DNA from: Sphingorhabdus sp. SMR4y
Lineage (GTDB): Bacteria; Pseudomonadota; Alphaproteobacteria; Sphingomonadales; Sphingomonadaceae
DNA length: 64,000 nucleotides
Direction: 5' to 3'
Assembly (NCBI RefSeq): GCF_002218195.1
Contig: NZ_CP022336.1
Coordinates: 558,001 to 622,000, forward strand
Shown: one piece after another, positions 44,735 to 53,625 of the stretch
Position numbering within the stretch: position 1 is the first letter of the stretch
How the letters are laid out: each line of letters starts with the position of its first letter
Notes under the pieces: model-generated
What the model was told of the DNA's origin: nothing
Seen by the model: only the letters and a program-made list of their open reading frames with translations
Databases searched by the model: none
Made by a program: the position numbers and the translations under genes

Positions 44735-45225
44735 AAAAGCAGTATATCCTTCTCGGTCTGGCGGCTTCTATTTTATCGATCCCGGCGATCGCCAAGGATT
44801 CTCTGGGTATTTTTAACAGTTGGGGCGCGTTCCGCGATCCGGAAATTCCGCGTTGCTATGCGATTGCGGAATCAGAGGAGATCAGGGGCAAGGCGGAACG
44901 GAAATCCTTCGCGACCGTGGGTTTCTGGCCCCGTCGAGAGATCAGGCGGCAATTTCACGTGCGGCTGAGCCGGGACCGGTCTACCAACAGCCGGCTGATG
45001 GTCAGTATCGCGGGACGCCGTTTCCAGTTGACCGCTACCCGATCGGACGGCTGGTCACAGGACAAGCGGATGGATGCCGCGATAATTGCCGCGATCCGTT
45101 CGTCCACCAGCATGACCGTCGAAAGCGTCGGTCGGGACGGCAAGCCGATTGTTGATGCCTACCGGCTGCGCGGCGCAGCGACGGCGATTGATGCCGCCTC
45201 TTTGGGTTGTTCGCGGTTGCGGTAG
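44731..45225 (+). CDS. Secreted protein, possibly invasion-locus B (IalB)-like
   Basis: This 164-residue protein starts at TTG 44731 inside the stop of the phosphatase gene (TTGA), with GGGGGAGAAGG upstream. A signal peptide (LGLAASILSIPAIAKD) is cut near residue 22. The mature domain has IFNSWGAFRDPEIPRCYAIAE, a pattern similar to IalB/COG5342 proteins, in which a Trp-containing strand precedes a Cys. It then shows alternating beta strands and a final Cys (LGCSRLR), which may pair with the first. It is followed by rlmN after 33 bases. The function is unknown; family membership is tentative. Confidence 0.7.
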   Translation: MKKQYILLGLAASILSIPAIAKDSLGIFNSWGAFRDPEIPRCYAIAESEEIRGKAERKSFATVGFWPRREIRRQFHVRLSRDRSTNSRLMVSIAGRRFQLTATRSDGWSQDKRMDAAIIAAIRSSTSMTVESVGRDGKPIVDAYRLRGAATAIDAASLGCSRLR

Positions 45226-45258
45226 ATTTTCTCCGGGACTCACCCTATATGCGCTCCC

Positions 45259-46506
45259 ATGCAGATTCCCGGCCATATTGATCCCGTTCCCTTGCCCGCC
45301 AAGGTCACCCCGCGCGCCGACGGTCGCGTCGACCTGATTGGTCTCAGCGTTGCGGAGATCCGCGACGTGCTGATCGCTGCCGGTCTCGAGGAAAAACAGG
45401 GGAAATTGCGCTCCAAGCAGTTGTTCCACTGGATGTACCATCGCGGCATCAGCGATTTTGCGCTGATGACCGATATGAGCAAGACGTTGCGACCGTGGCT
45501 CGCAGAGCGCTTTGTGATCGGGCGGCCGGAAGTTGTCGAAGCGCACCTGTCTGAAGACGGCACAAGAAAGTGGTTGCTGCGTTCTGCCGATGCGCAGGAT
45601 TATGAAATGGTTTTCATCCCCGACGAGGATCGCGGGACGCTTTGCATTTCCAGCCAGGTCGGCTGTACGCTTAACTGTCGGTTCTGTCATACCGGGACGA
45701 TGCGACTGGTTCGTAATCTGACCCCCGGCGAGATTGTCGGTCAGGTCATGCTGGCCCGCGACGCGCTGGGCGAATGGCCAAAAGGCGTGATGGACTTTGC
45801 CGACGACGAGGAGACGGAAAACACCAAAGTCTATAATCAGGCCTATAAGTCCGATGGACGACTGCTCACCAATATCGTGCTGATGGGCATGGGCGAGCCC
45901 TTGTACAATTTTGACAATGTGCGCGATGCGATGAAGATCGTGATGGATGGTGACGGGCTCGCGCTTTCCCGCCGGCGGATCACCTTGTCGACCAGCGGTG
46001 TCGTGCCGATGATTGCCCGTGCGGGAGCCGAGATCAACGTCAATCTCGCGATTTCACTGCACGCGGTGAACAAGGAAACCCGGGACGAGATCGTCCCGCT
46101 CAACCGCAAATATTCGATCGAGGAACTGCTGCAGGCCTGCGCCGATTATCCCGGTGCCAATAACGCCCGGCGGATCACGTTTGAATATGTAATGCTGAAG
46201 GACAAGAATGACAGCGACCAGGATGCCCGGGAGCTCGTGAACCTGCTGCGCAATTACGATCTGCCGGCAAAGGTCAATCTGATCCCGTTCAATCCCTGGC
46301 CGGGTTCGGACTATGAATGTTCCGAGCCCGAACGGATCAAGTCCTTCTCGAAGATCATTTTTGATGCCGGCATTAGCGCTCCCGTCCGGACCCCGCGTGG
46401 CCGTGATATCATGGCGGCTTGTGGGCAGCTGAAATCGGCGAGCGAAAAGAAGAGCCGCGCCGAACTGGACCGACTGGCCGAAGAGAAGCAGGCGGCTCTG
46501 GGCTAG
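45259..46506 (+). CDS. rlmN: Dual-specificity 23S rRNA/tRNA adenine-C2 methyltransferase RlmN
   Basis: RlmN is a radical-SAM enzyme that methylates A2503 of 23S rRNA and A37 of some tRNAs. The 415 residues hold the CX3CX2C iron-sulfur motif ([13 protein letters not shown], about residue 135), the SAM-binding [23 protein letters not shown] and [10 protein letters not shown]. Near the end lies the Cys that forms the methylated intermediate ([11 protein letters not shown] or MAACGQL). An Asp/Glu-rich insertion ([23 protein letters not shown], about 178-200) is typical of sphingomonad RlmN. The start ATG 45259 gives [10 protein letters not shown]. The stop overlaps the convergent Rid gene (CTAG). 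Confidence 0.97.
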   Translation: MQIPGHIDPVPLPAKVTPRADGRVDLIGLSVAEIRDVLIAAGLEEKQGKLRSKQLFHWMYHRGISDFALMTDMSKTLRPWLAERFVIGRPEVVEAHLSEDGTRKWLLRSADAQDYEMVFIPDEDRGTLCISSQVGCTLNCRFCHTGTMRLVRNLTPGEIVGQVMLARDALGEWPKGVMDFADDEETENTKVYNQAYKSDGRLLTNIVLMGMGEPLYNFDNVRDAMKIVMDGDGLALSRRRITLSTSGVVPMIARAGAEINVNLAISLHAVNKETRDEIVPLNRKYSIEELLQACADYPGANNARRITFEYVMLKDKNDSDQDARELVNLLRNYDLPAKVNLIPFNPWPGSDYECSEPERIKSFSKIIFDAGISAPVRTPRGRDIMAACGQLKSASEKKSRAELDRLAEEKQAALG

Positions 46507-46892
46507 GCAGTCGCGATGACGTCGATTTCAACCATCAGGTCAGGCAGAGCGAGAGCCTTGACCTCCAGCGTTGTGTCTGCCGGATAGGGTGCTTTGAAAT
46601 AGATTTTTCGCGCCTGTACGACCTTGGCAAAATTCTCCATGTCAGTCAGATAGATGGTGACCTTGATGATATTGTCGCGACTACTGCCTGCTGCGTGCAG
46701 AACACGGTCTATGTTGATGAAAACCTGACGCAACTGGGCATCGAAATCCGCGACTCCGATGACCTGCCCCTGTTCGTCTATTGCTGCCTGCCCTGAGAGG
46801 AAGAGCAGGTCTCCGGCGCGCCATGCAGGGGATATGGCGTAGGGTGCAAGCGGATCCGGATCGAGATTGATGACCTGTTTCTTGCCGCTCAT
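46503..46892 (-). CDS. Rid (YjgF/YER057c/UK114) family protein lacking the catalytic Arg
   Basis: This 129-residue Rid-fold protein forms trimers in its family. It has [43 protein letters not shown] and a C-terminal [17 protein letters not shown]. In RidA proper the segment before that reads PARxxxEVAxLP, and the Arg binds the substrate carboxylate. Here it reads [14 protein letters not shown], with Asp at the Arg position, so classical enamine/imine deaminase activity is unlikely. It is therefore better placed in a non-RidA Rid subgroup. It is convergent with rlmN, with stops overlapping by four bases. Confidence 0.88.
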   Translation of the reverse strand: MSGKKQVINLDPDPLAPYAISPAWRAGDLLFLSGQAAIDEQGQVIGVADFDAQLRQVFINIDRVLHAAGSSRDNIIKVTIYLTDMENFAKVVQARKIYFKAPYPADTTLEVKALALPDLMVEIDVIATA

Positions 46893-46956
46893 GAAAATAT
46901 CACTCCCTTTTCAGTCTTCTTTGGCAGAATAGAGTGCGAGTAATCAAGGCGTCATC

Positions 46957-46986
46957 AAAAAAGGGGCGGGCATCGCTGCCCGCCCC
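46957..46986 (-). terminator. Rho-independent terminator of the beta-barrel gene
   Basis: On the minus strand a perfect 10-bp G+C stem (GGGGCGGGCA at 46963-46972 with TGCCCGCCCC at 46977-46986) with a 4-base loop is followed by six T. It lies 26 bases after the stop of the gene at 47012. Confidence 0.92.
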
Positions 46987-47011
46987 GTGTTTCAAGGTCA
47001 ATCCGGCCGGA

Positions 47012-47551
47012 CTAGAATTTCATGCCGAGGCTGACCAGACCCTGGTTGCGGGAAACGCCCGCTTCGTAGTTGCTGTAACGATATTCGCCGCGAGCAAACA
47101 TATTGTCGCTCAACTGATATTCGATACCGGCACCAACGCGAACGCCGTCGCCATTATCACCACCCAGGCCGGGTGAGGAAACGCGAGCATTGGTGTAGCC
47201 AGCCTTTGCATAGAGCAGGGCGGTGTCGCCAACAACAACGCCAAGACGGCCGCCGGCGTACAGATCACGACCGGCTTCAATGCGGCCTGTCGCATCGGAA
47301 ATGTTACCGGTGGATTCGGTTGCTTCCAGCTCGAGACCATAGACAATATTACCGGACTGCATATCATAGCCAAGCGTGGCGCCATAAAGGAAGCCGTCGA
47401 CATTATCGATGCCGGCGATGTCAAGGTCAATATTATCATATCCAGCGATTGCTGTAGCTTTTACGCCGGAAAAATCGCCTTTTTCCTGAGCCAGTACGGG
47501 GGATGCAAGCACAGATGCTGCAATAGCGGCTGCTATTGTTACATTTTTCAT
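47012..47551 (-). CDS. Opacity-type outer-membrane beta-barrel protein
   Basis: This 179-residue protein has a signal peptide cut after SPVLAQ (residue 22). The rest has about eight short alternating strands: GVKATAIAGYDNIDLD, FLYGATLGYDMQ, IVYGLELEATEST, DLYAGGRLGVVVGDTALLYAKAGYT, RVGAGIEYQL and FARGEYRYSNYEAGVSRNQGLVSLGMKF, ending in Phe. This is the OmpA/Opa-like small porin pattern common on alphaproteobacterial surfaces. The start ATG 47551 follows a leader with strong nested inverted repeats (separate entry), and a good terminator follows. The function is structural or unknown. Confidence 0.88.
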   Translation of the reverse strand: MKNVTIAAAIAASVLASPVLAQEKGDFSGVKATAIAGYDNIDLDIAGIDNVDGFLYGATLGYDMQSGNIVYGLELEATESTGNISDATGRIEAGRDLYAGGRLGVVVGDTALLYAKAGYTNARVSSPGLGGDNGDGVRVGAGIEYQLSDNMFARGEYRYSNYEAGVSRNQGLVSLGMKF

Positions 47552-47581
47552 TTTTATAGGTTCCTTGATTTTGCGAATAAA

Positions 47582-47623
47582 CGACCGCTAAGTTTTTTAA
47601 CTTATAATGTTCTTTCGCGGTCG
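47582..47623 (-). promoter_or_regulatory. Nested inverted repeats in the leader of the beta-barrel gene
   Basis: An inner 6-bp stem, TAAGTT (47589-47594) and AACTTA (47599-47604) with a TTTT loop, sits directly against one arm of an outer 7-bp stem, CGACCGC (47582-47588) and GCGGTCG (47617-47623). The element begins 30 bases upstream of the ATG at 47551 and would fall in the 5' leader or promoter. It could be an operator or an RNA switch. Confidence 0.45.
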
Positions 47624-47778
47624 CTTAGGCATATAAGTTTACAAACCTGAATGACAACTGCATGATTGCAATAAAATCGTAACAATCTTCATTCTCTCTG
47701 ACTGTGTTGCTCTTCTACAACAGTTGGCGGCTGTAACGACAGGCTTGGCAAGAGCGAACCAGCGGCTAGAGTATAGCC

Positions 47779-48588
47779 ATGCCGGAGGATATCATCATAG
47801 CCGATCGACCACGCCACCAGCTGACCACCCGGATATGGCACTGGGTCAACGCGCTTTGCCTGTTGATATTGCTCATGAGCGGTTTGACCATCTTCAATGC
47901 CCATCCGCGGCTCTATTGGGGCGAATATGGTGCCAATGACGATTATGCCTGGATGGCAGTCGGCTCGTCCCGGACGCAAGCCTATCTGAGATTGGGCGAC
48001 ACCCGAATTGATACCACCGGTGTGCTGGGCAACTGGCAGGATAGCGAGGGCAGGACGCAGACATGGGCCTTTCCCGGCTGGGCCACCATTCCCTCCACAT
48101 ATAGTCTGGCCGATGGCCGGCGCTGGCATTTCTTTTTTGCCTGGATTTTCAGCATCGGGTTGACGCTGTTCATGTTCCGGTCGCTATGGAACCGGCATAT
48201 CCAGCGCGACCTTCACATGCGCAAGGAAGAGTGGCGACCTGCTCATATATGGAGGTCCTTTGGCGATCATCTCAGATTATCCGAAATTCGGCAATCCTCG
48301 ACGAAAGCATATAATGTCATTCAGAAACTGAGCTATATTGGCGTGATATTCGTTCTGCTGCCGTTGATGGTTTTTACCGGGCTTGCCATGTCCCCGGCCA
48401 TGGATGCCAACTGGCCGCTTCTAACCGATGTCTTTGGTGGCCGTCAGTCGGCCCGGTCTGTCCATTTTCTGTCGGCTTTTTTGCTGGTGCTGTTTTTCCT
48501 GATCCATATCCTGATGGTGCTCCTCTCCGGACCGATCACGCAGGTCAAGGCGATGTTAACCGGTGGGCAGGGCAGGGGGACAGTGTAA
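47779..48588 (+). CDS. Membrane cytochrome b (b561/thiosulfate-reductase type)
   Basis: This 269-residue inner-membrane haem protein has four hydrophobic segments: RIWHWVNALCLLILLMSGLTIF (residues 18-39), WHFFFAWIFSIGLTLFMF (about 115-132), KLSYIGVIFVLLPLMVFTGLAMS (about 184-206) and VHFLSAFLLVLFFLIHILMVLL (about 229-250). The His residues in RIWHW, RRWHFF, VHFL and FLIHI are candidate axial haem ligands. The large soluble loop between helices 1 and 2 is a feature of this cytochrome group. Its stop TAA overlaps the ATG of the molybdopterin protein by one base, so the two are co-translated and probably form a quinone-linked redox pair. Confidence 0.9.
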   Translation: MPEDIIIADRPRHQLTTRIWHWVNALCLLILLMSGLTIFNAHPRLYWGEYGANDDYAWMAVGSSRTQAYLRLGDTRIDTTGVLGNWQDSEGRTQTWAFPGWATIPSTYSLADGRRWHFFFAWIFSIGLTLFMFRSLWNRHIQRDLHMRKEEWRPAHIWRSFGDHLRLSEIRQSSTKAYNVIQKLSYIGVIFVLLPLMVFTGLAMSPAMDANWPLLTDVFGGRQSARSVHFLSAFLLVLFFLIHILMVLLSGPITQVKAMLTGGQGRGTV

Positions 48589-49346
48589 TGACCATCATCA
48601 CGCGTCGAAAGTTGATTGCCAGCGCGGCAATAGGCGCAGGGGGGCTGTTGTCCGGTTGCGATGCCCTGAACCGCAATCCGGTTTTTCAGGACATGCTATC
48701 CAGTGCCGAACATGCCAATTTTGCCGTACAGCGCGCTCTGGGGGACCGGATGGAACTGGCGAGCGAATATGAGATTGCCGATCTGTCGCCGACATTTCGC
48801 GCCAATGGCAGTCGGGATCCGGCAACCCCCGAATATGCTGCCAGCGCGGCGCAGGGTTTTGCCGATTGGCAGCTCCGGCTGAGCGGTCTTTTCGCCAAGC
48901 CGCAGCAATTCAGCCTGGCGGCGTTGCAAGCGTTGCCCCAGCGAACGCAGATCACCCGGCATGACTGCGTCGAAGGCTGGAGCGCTATCGGTCAATGGAC
49001 CGGGGTTCCGCTGAAGATCCTGCTCGATCTGGCGCAGTTGCGGGACAGTGCCCGCTTTCTAGTCTTTCACTGCGCCGACCGACTGGGTGGGCGACCTTAT
49101 TATGAAAGCATCGACCTGCTCGACGGTTTTCACCCGCAGACGATTTTGGCCCATCGGTTGAACGGATCACCGCTGCCAATCGAAAACGGAGCGCCGTTGC
49201 GACTCAGGGTCGAGCGACAGCTGGGCTACAAGCATGCCAAATATGTCACCGGGGTAGAGGCGGTTGCATCCCTTGACGGCATCGGTGAAGGCAAAGGCGG
49301 CTATTGGCAGGATGTCGCCGGATATGAATGGTATGCGGGTATCTGA
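48588..49346 (+). CDS. Molybdopterin-dependent oxidoreductase (sulfite-oxidase fold), Tat lipoprotein
   Basis: This 252-residue exported enzyme has a Tat-like start (TRRKLIASAAIGAGGLLSGC) in which RR is followed by a hydrophobic stretch ending in the lipobox LSGC, so it is probably exported folded and then lipidated. The catalytic domain is the Oxidored_molyb fold: FADWQLRLSGL, then ITRHDCVEGWSAIGQWTGVPL with Cys127 as the molybdenum ligand, then RVERQLGYKHAKYVTGVE. It is related to MsrP and sulfite oxidase but smaller. The gene is fused at one base to the cytochrome b gene, as in MsrPQ-like couples. The substrate is unknown. Confidence 0.9.
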   Translation: MTIITRRKLIASAAIGAGGLLSGCDALNRNPVFQDMLSSAEHANFAVQRALGDRMELASEYEIADLSPTFRANGSRDPATPEYAASAAQGFADWQLRLSGLFAKPQQFSLAALQALPQRTQITRHDCVEGWSAIGQWTGVPLKILLDLAQLRDSARFLVFHCADRLGGRPYYESIDLLDGFHPQTILAHRLNGSPLPIENGAPLRLRVERQLGYKHAKYVTGVEAVASLDGIGEGKGGYWQDVAGYEWYAGI

Positions 49347-49383
49347 GCCACGGAATTTTGTACGGAACTTCAGGAGTGAATAT

Positions 49384-50649
49384 ATGTCGATATTGGGCCG
49401 GTTTCTGAATAGCGTTATTGAAAAAGGCTCGATCACGGTGACGTATGCGGACGGAGAGACCGAAGCGTTCGGACGTCCAAGCCCGGACTATCCCGACGTG
49501 AGCATCCGGCTCGCCGACAAGAATGTGGTGCGCCAGATTCTGCTGGACCCGCGACTGGGTGCAGCCGAGACGTTCATGGATGGCCGTCTGATCGTCGAGA
49601 AAGGCGATATCATGCAGCTGGTGCAGTTGTTGCGCGCCAACAAGCCTTTTGAGCGCGGCGGCAAGCTGCAGGAGCCCGGCGCGTTCAAGAAGGTCCGCGA
49701 TCATGTCGCCGGCAGTCTGGACCGGATAAATCTGCTCGGCCGTTCAAAAGCCAACGTTGCTCACCATTATGATGTCGGCAATGATCTTTACGACCTGTTT
49801 CTGGACGAGGACCTGCAATATAGTTGCGCCTATTGGGATTTTGACCGTCGAGGCCCTGACATGACGCTCGAGCAGGCACAGGAAGACAAGAAGGCGCATA
49901 TTGCCGCCAAGCTCGACCTGAAGCCCGGGCAGCGGGTGCTTGACATTGGCTGCGGCTGGGGTGGCATGGCGCTCTATCTGCATCGCCAGACGGGCGTCGA
50001 GATGCTTGGCATCACGTTGAGCGAGGAGCAACTTAAAAAGGCACGTGAACGGGCGGAACAGCAGGGCGTCGCGGACAAGGTGAAATTCGAGTTGATCGAT
50101 TATCGGGATCTCGCCCGGCGCGAGGCGGGGGGCTTTGACCGGATTGTCTCGGTCGGTATGTTCGAGCATGTTGGCACACCCCAGTTCCGGACCTTTTTCC
50201 GCAGTTGCGCCAATCTGATGACAGACGATGGTGTGATGCTGTTGCACACGATCGGACGGATGGGCAGTCCCGGCACCACGGACGCCTTCACCCGCAAATA
50301 TATTTTTCCCGGCGGCTATATTCCCGCGCTCAGCGAAACGCTGGAGGCGAGCGAACCATATCGCCTGATCGCTACGGATATCGAGAACTTGCGGCTCCAT
50401 TATGCTTTTACTTTGCGGGAATGGTACAAGCGAACGGTTGGCAACAAGGACAAGATTGTCGCGCTTTATGACGAACGCTTTTACCGGATGTGGATATTCT
50501 ACCTTGCTGGCGCGACCGCGGCCTTTGAAAATGGGGGCATGTGCAATTACCAGATCCAGTTCACCCGCAACCGGCGGACTTTGCCACTGACGCGGGATTA
50601 TATTGGCGAAACGGAGAACGCGCTCCGCGCAAGCTGGTCGGATGAGTGA
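49384..50649 (+). CDS. cfa: Cyclopropane-fatty-acyl-phospholipid synthase
   Basis: This enzyme adds a methylene group from SAM to unsaturated membrane lipids, usually on entry to stationary phase. The 421 residues start at ATG 49384 with AGGAG upstream; an in-frame extension to 49264 overlaps the molybdopterin gene and is rejected. Landmarks are VAHHYDVGNDLYDLFLDEDLQYSCAYW (about residues 125-150), VLDIGCGWGGMALYLH (about 183-200, SAM motif), ERIVSVGMFEHVG-like text in FDRIVSVGMFEHVGTPQF, and the C-terminal MWIFYLAGATAAFENGGMCNYQIQ. This is the full bacterial CFA-synthase pattern. Confidence 0.95.
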   Translation: MSILGRFLNSVIEKGSITVTYADGETEAFGRPSPDYPDVSIRLADKNVVRQILLDPRLGAAETFMDGRLIVEKGDIMQLVQLLRANKPFERGGKLQEPGAFKKVRDHVAGSLDRINLLGRSKANVAHHYDVGNDLYDLFLDEDLQYSCAYWDFDRRGPDMTLEQAQEDKKAHIAAKLDLKPGQRVLDIGCGWGGMALYLHRQTGVEMLGITLSEEQLKKARERAEQQGVADKVKFELIDYRDLARREAGGFDRIVSVGMFEHVGTPQFRTFFRSCANLMTDDGVMLLHTIGRMGSPGTTDAFTRKYIFPGGYIPALSETLEASEPYRLIATDIENLRLHYAFTLREWYKRTVGNKDKIVALYDERFYRMWIFYLAGATAAFENGGMCNYQIQFTRNRRTLPLTRDYIGETENALRASWSDE

Positions 50650-50670
50650 CCGCCTTGGCAGGCGCTTCGA

Positions 50671-51117
50671 CTATTGCGGATAGCGGTCGTTCATCAGCTC
50701 CCAATTATTGCGGATCAGCTGTTCCAATATGACCATGTCGACCTGATCCAGCCGGTTGATATAGAGGCAGGACTTGCCAACACTATGTTTGCCCAGCAAA
50801 CCGAACAGGCGTTCCTGCTCTGTCTGGGCTTCGGGCGTGCAATAGGCGCCCATGAGATAGATGCTGATTTTCGCCTTACGCGGCGAAAAACCGGTGCGGC
50901 ACATGCTGCCCTCGCGCCCGCTGGCATATTTATAGTCATAACTGCCGAATCCGATGATGCTAGGTCCCCACATTTGCGGCTCTTCACCGGTAACGTTCCT
51001 GAACAGGTCGACGAGCTGGCGCGCTTCTTCCTGTCGGCGATCGGGTTGTGCGGTGGCGATGAATGCATCGACATCGGCATCATTGGGCTTTGTCTTGAGT
51101 TCCGCTTTCGCCACCAT
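50671..51117 (-). CDS. DUF1801 domain protein
   Basis: This 148-residue cytoplasmic protein from ATG 51117 (AGGAGA directly upstream) has the DUF1801 (YdhG/AraC-binding-like) pattern: FIATAQPDRRQEEARQLVDLFRNVTGEEPQMWGPSIIGFGSYDYKYASGREG, then FSPRKAKISIYLMG, and ending in VDMVILEQLIRNNWEL. The family is small and uncharacterised; the central PxWGxSxIGFG segment is diagnostic. Longer readings upstream run into the argG promoter region. It is convergent with cfa and divergent from argG. No function is known. Confidence 0.88.
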   Translation of the reverse strand: MVAKAELKTKPNDADVDAFIATAQPDRRQEEARQLVDLFRNVTGEEPQMWGPSIIGFGSYDYKYASGREGSMCRTGFSPRKAKISIYLMGAYCTPEAQTEQERLFGLLGKHSVGKSCLYINRLDQVDMVILEQLIRNNWELMNDRYPQ

Positions 51118-51216
51118 CTTCTCCTGATTATTCGAGCATAGCATATTGCGCGATAAATTGGAGCCTGTTAGGCGCGCTTTCAAATTGACGGCATATTTCC
51201 ATCGAAAGCGAAGCAA

Positions 51217-52434
51217 ATGAGCGAATCTGTAAAACGCGTAGTGTTGGCCTTTTCCGGCGGCCTGGATACCAGCGTCATCCTGAAATGGCTGCAGCAGGAA
51301 TATCAGTGTGAAGTGGTGACCTTCACCGCCGATCTTGGGCAGGGCGAGGAGCTGGGACCGGCCCGTCGCGTGGCCGAAACGCTGGGCGTCAAGCCGGAGC
51401 ACATTTTTATCGACGATCTTCGCGAAGAATTTGTCAAGGATTTCGTCTTTCCGATGATGCGCGCGAATGCCCTCTATGAAGGGCTTTATCTGCTCGGCAC
51501 GTCGATTGCACGGCCATTGATCTCAAAGCGCCAGATCGAGATTGCCAAGCTGACCGGAGCCGATGCCGTGGCTCATGGCGCCACCGGCAAGGGCAATGAC
51601 CAGATCCGCTTTGAACTGGGCTATTATGGCCTCAACCCGGACGTAAAAGTGATTGCTCCCTGGCGGGAATGGGATCTGACCAGTCGCACCCGGCTGATCG
51701 AATTTGCCGAGAAGCACCAGATACCGATCCCCAAGGACAAGCGTGGAGAGTCGCCGTTTTCCTGTGACGCGAACATGTTGCACACCTCTTCCGAGGGCAA
51801 GGTTCTCGAAGATCCTTGGGAAGAAGTGCCCGATTATGTCTATTCGCGGACTAACAATCCTGAGGATGCGCCCGATACGCCCGAATATATCACGATTGAC
51901 TTCGAACGTGGCGATGGCGTCGCGATCAACGGCGAAGCCATGAGCCCGGCGACCTTGCTCGAAAGGCTCAATGATTATGGTCGCGAACACGGCATTGGTC
52001 GTCTGGATCTGGTCGAAAACCGCTATATCGGCATGAAATCGCGCGGCATGTACGAAACCCCGGGCGGGACCATCTACCATGCCGCCCATCGCGGGATCGA
52101 GCAACTGACGCTGGATCGCGGTGCGGCGCATCTGAAGGATGAACTGGCCCCGCGTTATGCCGAACTGGTCTATAATGGCTTTTGGTTCTCGCCGGAACGC
52201 GAAATGCTGCAGGCGGCGATCGATAACAGCCAGGAACGGGTCAACGGCACTGTCCGGCTGAAACTCTACAAGGGGTCGGTCAACGTGGTCGGGCGCAAAT
52301 CGCCTGACAGCCTCTATAGCGAGAAAGTGGTGACCTTTGAGGATGATGCCGGCGCTTATGATCAGAAAGATGCGGAAGGCTTCATCAAGCTCAATGCGCT
52401 GCGCCTGAAACTGCTCGGCAAGCGCAATGGCTAG
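51217..52434 (+). CDS. argG: Argininosuccinate synthase
   Basis: This enzyme makes argininosuccinate from citrulline and aspartate with ATP, in arginine synthesis. The 405 residues start with the PP-loop [15 protein letters not shown] (ATP binding, residues 10-24) and show the family motifs [31 protein letters not shown] and [19 protein letters not shown]. The C-terminus ([18 protein letters not shown]) is normal. The start ATG 51217 has GAAAGCGAAG upstream. It is followed by a hairpin and the exchanger gene. Confidence 0.97.
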   Translation: MSESVKRVVLAFSGGLDTSVILKWLQQEYQCEVVTFTADLGQGEELGPARRVAETLGVKPEHIFIDDLREEFVKDFVFPMMRANALYEGLYLLGTSIARPLISKRQIEIAKLTGADAVAHGATGKGNDQIRFELGYYGLNPDVKVIAPWREWDLTSRTRLIEFAEKHQIPIPKDKRGESPFSCDANMLHTSSEGKVLEDPWEEVPDYVYSRTNNPEDAPDTPEYITIDFERGDGVAINGEAMSPATLLERLNDYGREHGIGRLDLVENRYIGMKSRGMYETPGGTIYHAAHRGIEQLTLDRGAAHLKDELAPRYAELVYNGFWFSPEREMLQAAIDNSQERVNGTVRLKLYKGSVNVVGRKSPDSLYSEKVVTFEDDAGAYDQKDAEGFIKLNALRLKLLGKRNG

Positions 52435-52444
52435 GCTGCGCAAT

Positions 52445-52465
52445 GCTCCGCAGATATTGCGGAGC
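52445..52465 (+). terminator. Terminator-like hairpin after argG
   Basis: GCTCCGCA (52445-52452) and TGCGGAGC (52458-52465) form a perfect 8-bp stem with a 5-base loop, 10 bases after the argG stop. No T tract follows, so termination may be partial. Confidence 0.45.
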
Positions 52466-52524
52466 GGCCGGGCTGTCGATGCAATATGTCTCGGCAGCTT
52501 CGCAGCCTACGCTGCGGCATTGCA

Positions 52525-53499
52525 ATGCTGATCCCGCTGCTGCTGCTCGTTGCGGGATTCGTAATCCTTATCATCGGCGGCGAACTGCTCGTTCGCGGTG
52601 CTGTCCGGGTGGCGGAACGCGCGGGCATGTCGGAGCTTCTGATCGGACTGACCATCGTCGGTTTCGGCACATCTGCGCCCGAACTTGTAGCCAGCGTCGA
52701 GGCCGCACGCGCCGGATCGCCTGGCATCGCCTGGGGAAATATCGTCGGATCCAACCTTGCAAACAGCCTTTTGATCCTGGGGGCCGCCTCCCTGATTCTG
52801 CCGATGGTGGTGCCGAGAGGGCCGCTTTGGCGTGATGGCGGGCTGGCGCTGGTGATGACCGTTGTCCTCTGGCTGGTTGCCAGTACGACCGGGATAACGA
52901 TAGCGGCGGGTGTCGCCTTTCTGGTCTTGCTGACCGGCTATATGGCCTATGCTTATTGGGCGGAGAGGACGCAGCCGGTCGGGGCCAGTGCCTTGCATGA
53001 AAAAGCCGAAGCTCTGGAGATTTCAGATACGCATCTCCACGACATCCAGCCACTCTGGCGATCCATATTGCTGCTGCTGATCGGGATAATCATGATCGTT
53101 CTGGGTGGGCGATGGCTGGTCGAGGGGGCGGTTGAACTGGCGCGTCTGGTCGGCATGAGCGAAGCCGTGATCGGACTGACGGTGATTGCGATCGGCACGT
53201 CGTTGCCGGAACTGGTGACCTCTGTGGTTGCAGCTTATAAAGGCGCAAGTGCCGTTGCACTGGGCAATGTGCTGGGTTCGAACATTTTCAATCTGCTGCT
53301 GATCGGCGGCGTTACCGCGATGATTGCTCCCGGAACAATCCCCGGTGAAATCAGCAATTTCGGATTGCCTGTGCTGATCGCCGCTTCGGTACTGTTGCTG
53401 GTTTTCGCGGCGACGGGACGCAAGATATCACGGTGGGAAGGTGCTATCTTGCTGATCCTCTATCTGGTGATGCTGGGCTATAATATACTCACCGTTTGA
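52525..53499 (+). CDS. Calcium/sodium antiporter (YrbG type)
   Basis: This inner-membrane exchanger has 324 residues from ATG 52525; an alternative start at 52486 would add 13 polar residues. It has ten hydrophobic segments in two inverted halves, each with the exchanger signature: GFGTSAPELVASVEAARAGSPGIAWGNIVGSN in the first and AIGTSLPELVTSVVAAYKGASAVALGNVLGSN in the second. The Glu in each PEL motif binds the cation. This is the K+-independent Na+/Ca2+ exchanger family. Its physiological ion in this organism is not known. It stands between argG and the rimP operon. Confidence 0.92.
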   Translation: MLIPLLLLVAGFVILIIGGELLVRGAVRVAERAGMSELLIGLTIVGFGTSAPELVASVEAARAGSPGIAWGNIVGSNLANSLLILGAASLILPMVVPRGPLWRDGGLALVMTVVLWLVASTTGITIAAGVAFLVLLTGYMAYAYWAERTQPVGASALHEKAEALEISDTHLHDIQPLWRSILLLLIGIIMIVLGGRWLVEGAVELARLVGMSEAVIGLTVIAIGTSLPELVTSVVAAYKGASAVALGNVLGSNIFNLLLIGGVTAMIAPGTIPGEISNFGLPVLIAASVLLLVFAATGRKISRWEGAILLILYLVMLGYNILTV

Positions 53500-53625
53500 A
53501 TCAGGCGTTGCAATCTCGAGAATCTGTCCCTAAATAGCAGTCATCCCGACATTGTGAGATTGTGAAGGGCTGGCGCCAAGGGGCCGGTAGCAAATTCGCA
53601 TTCTATTGAGACTGAAGGACCTGGA

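Noticed and set aside
53500-53625. 7-bp inverted repeat CAATCTC/GAGATTG before rimP
   Set aside because: The arms are short and the loop is about 35 bases; I see no matching promoter and treat it as chance.
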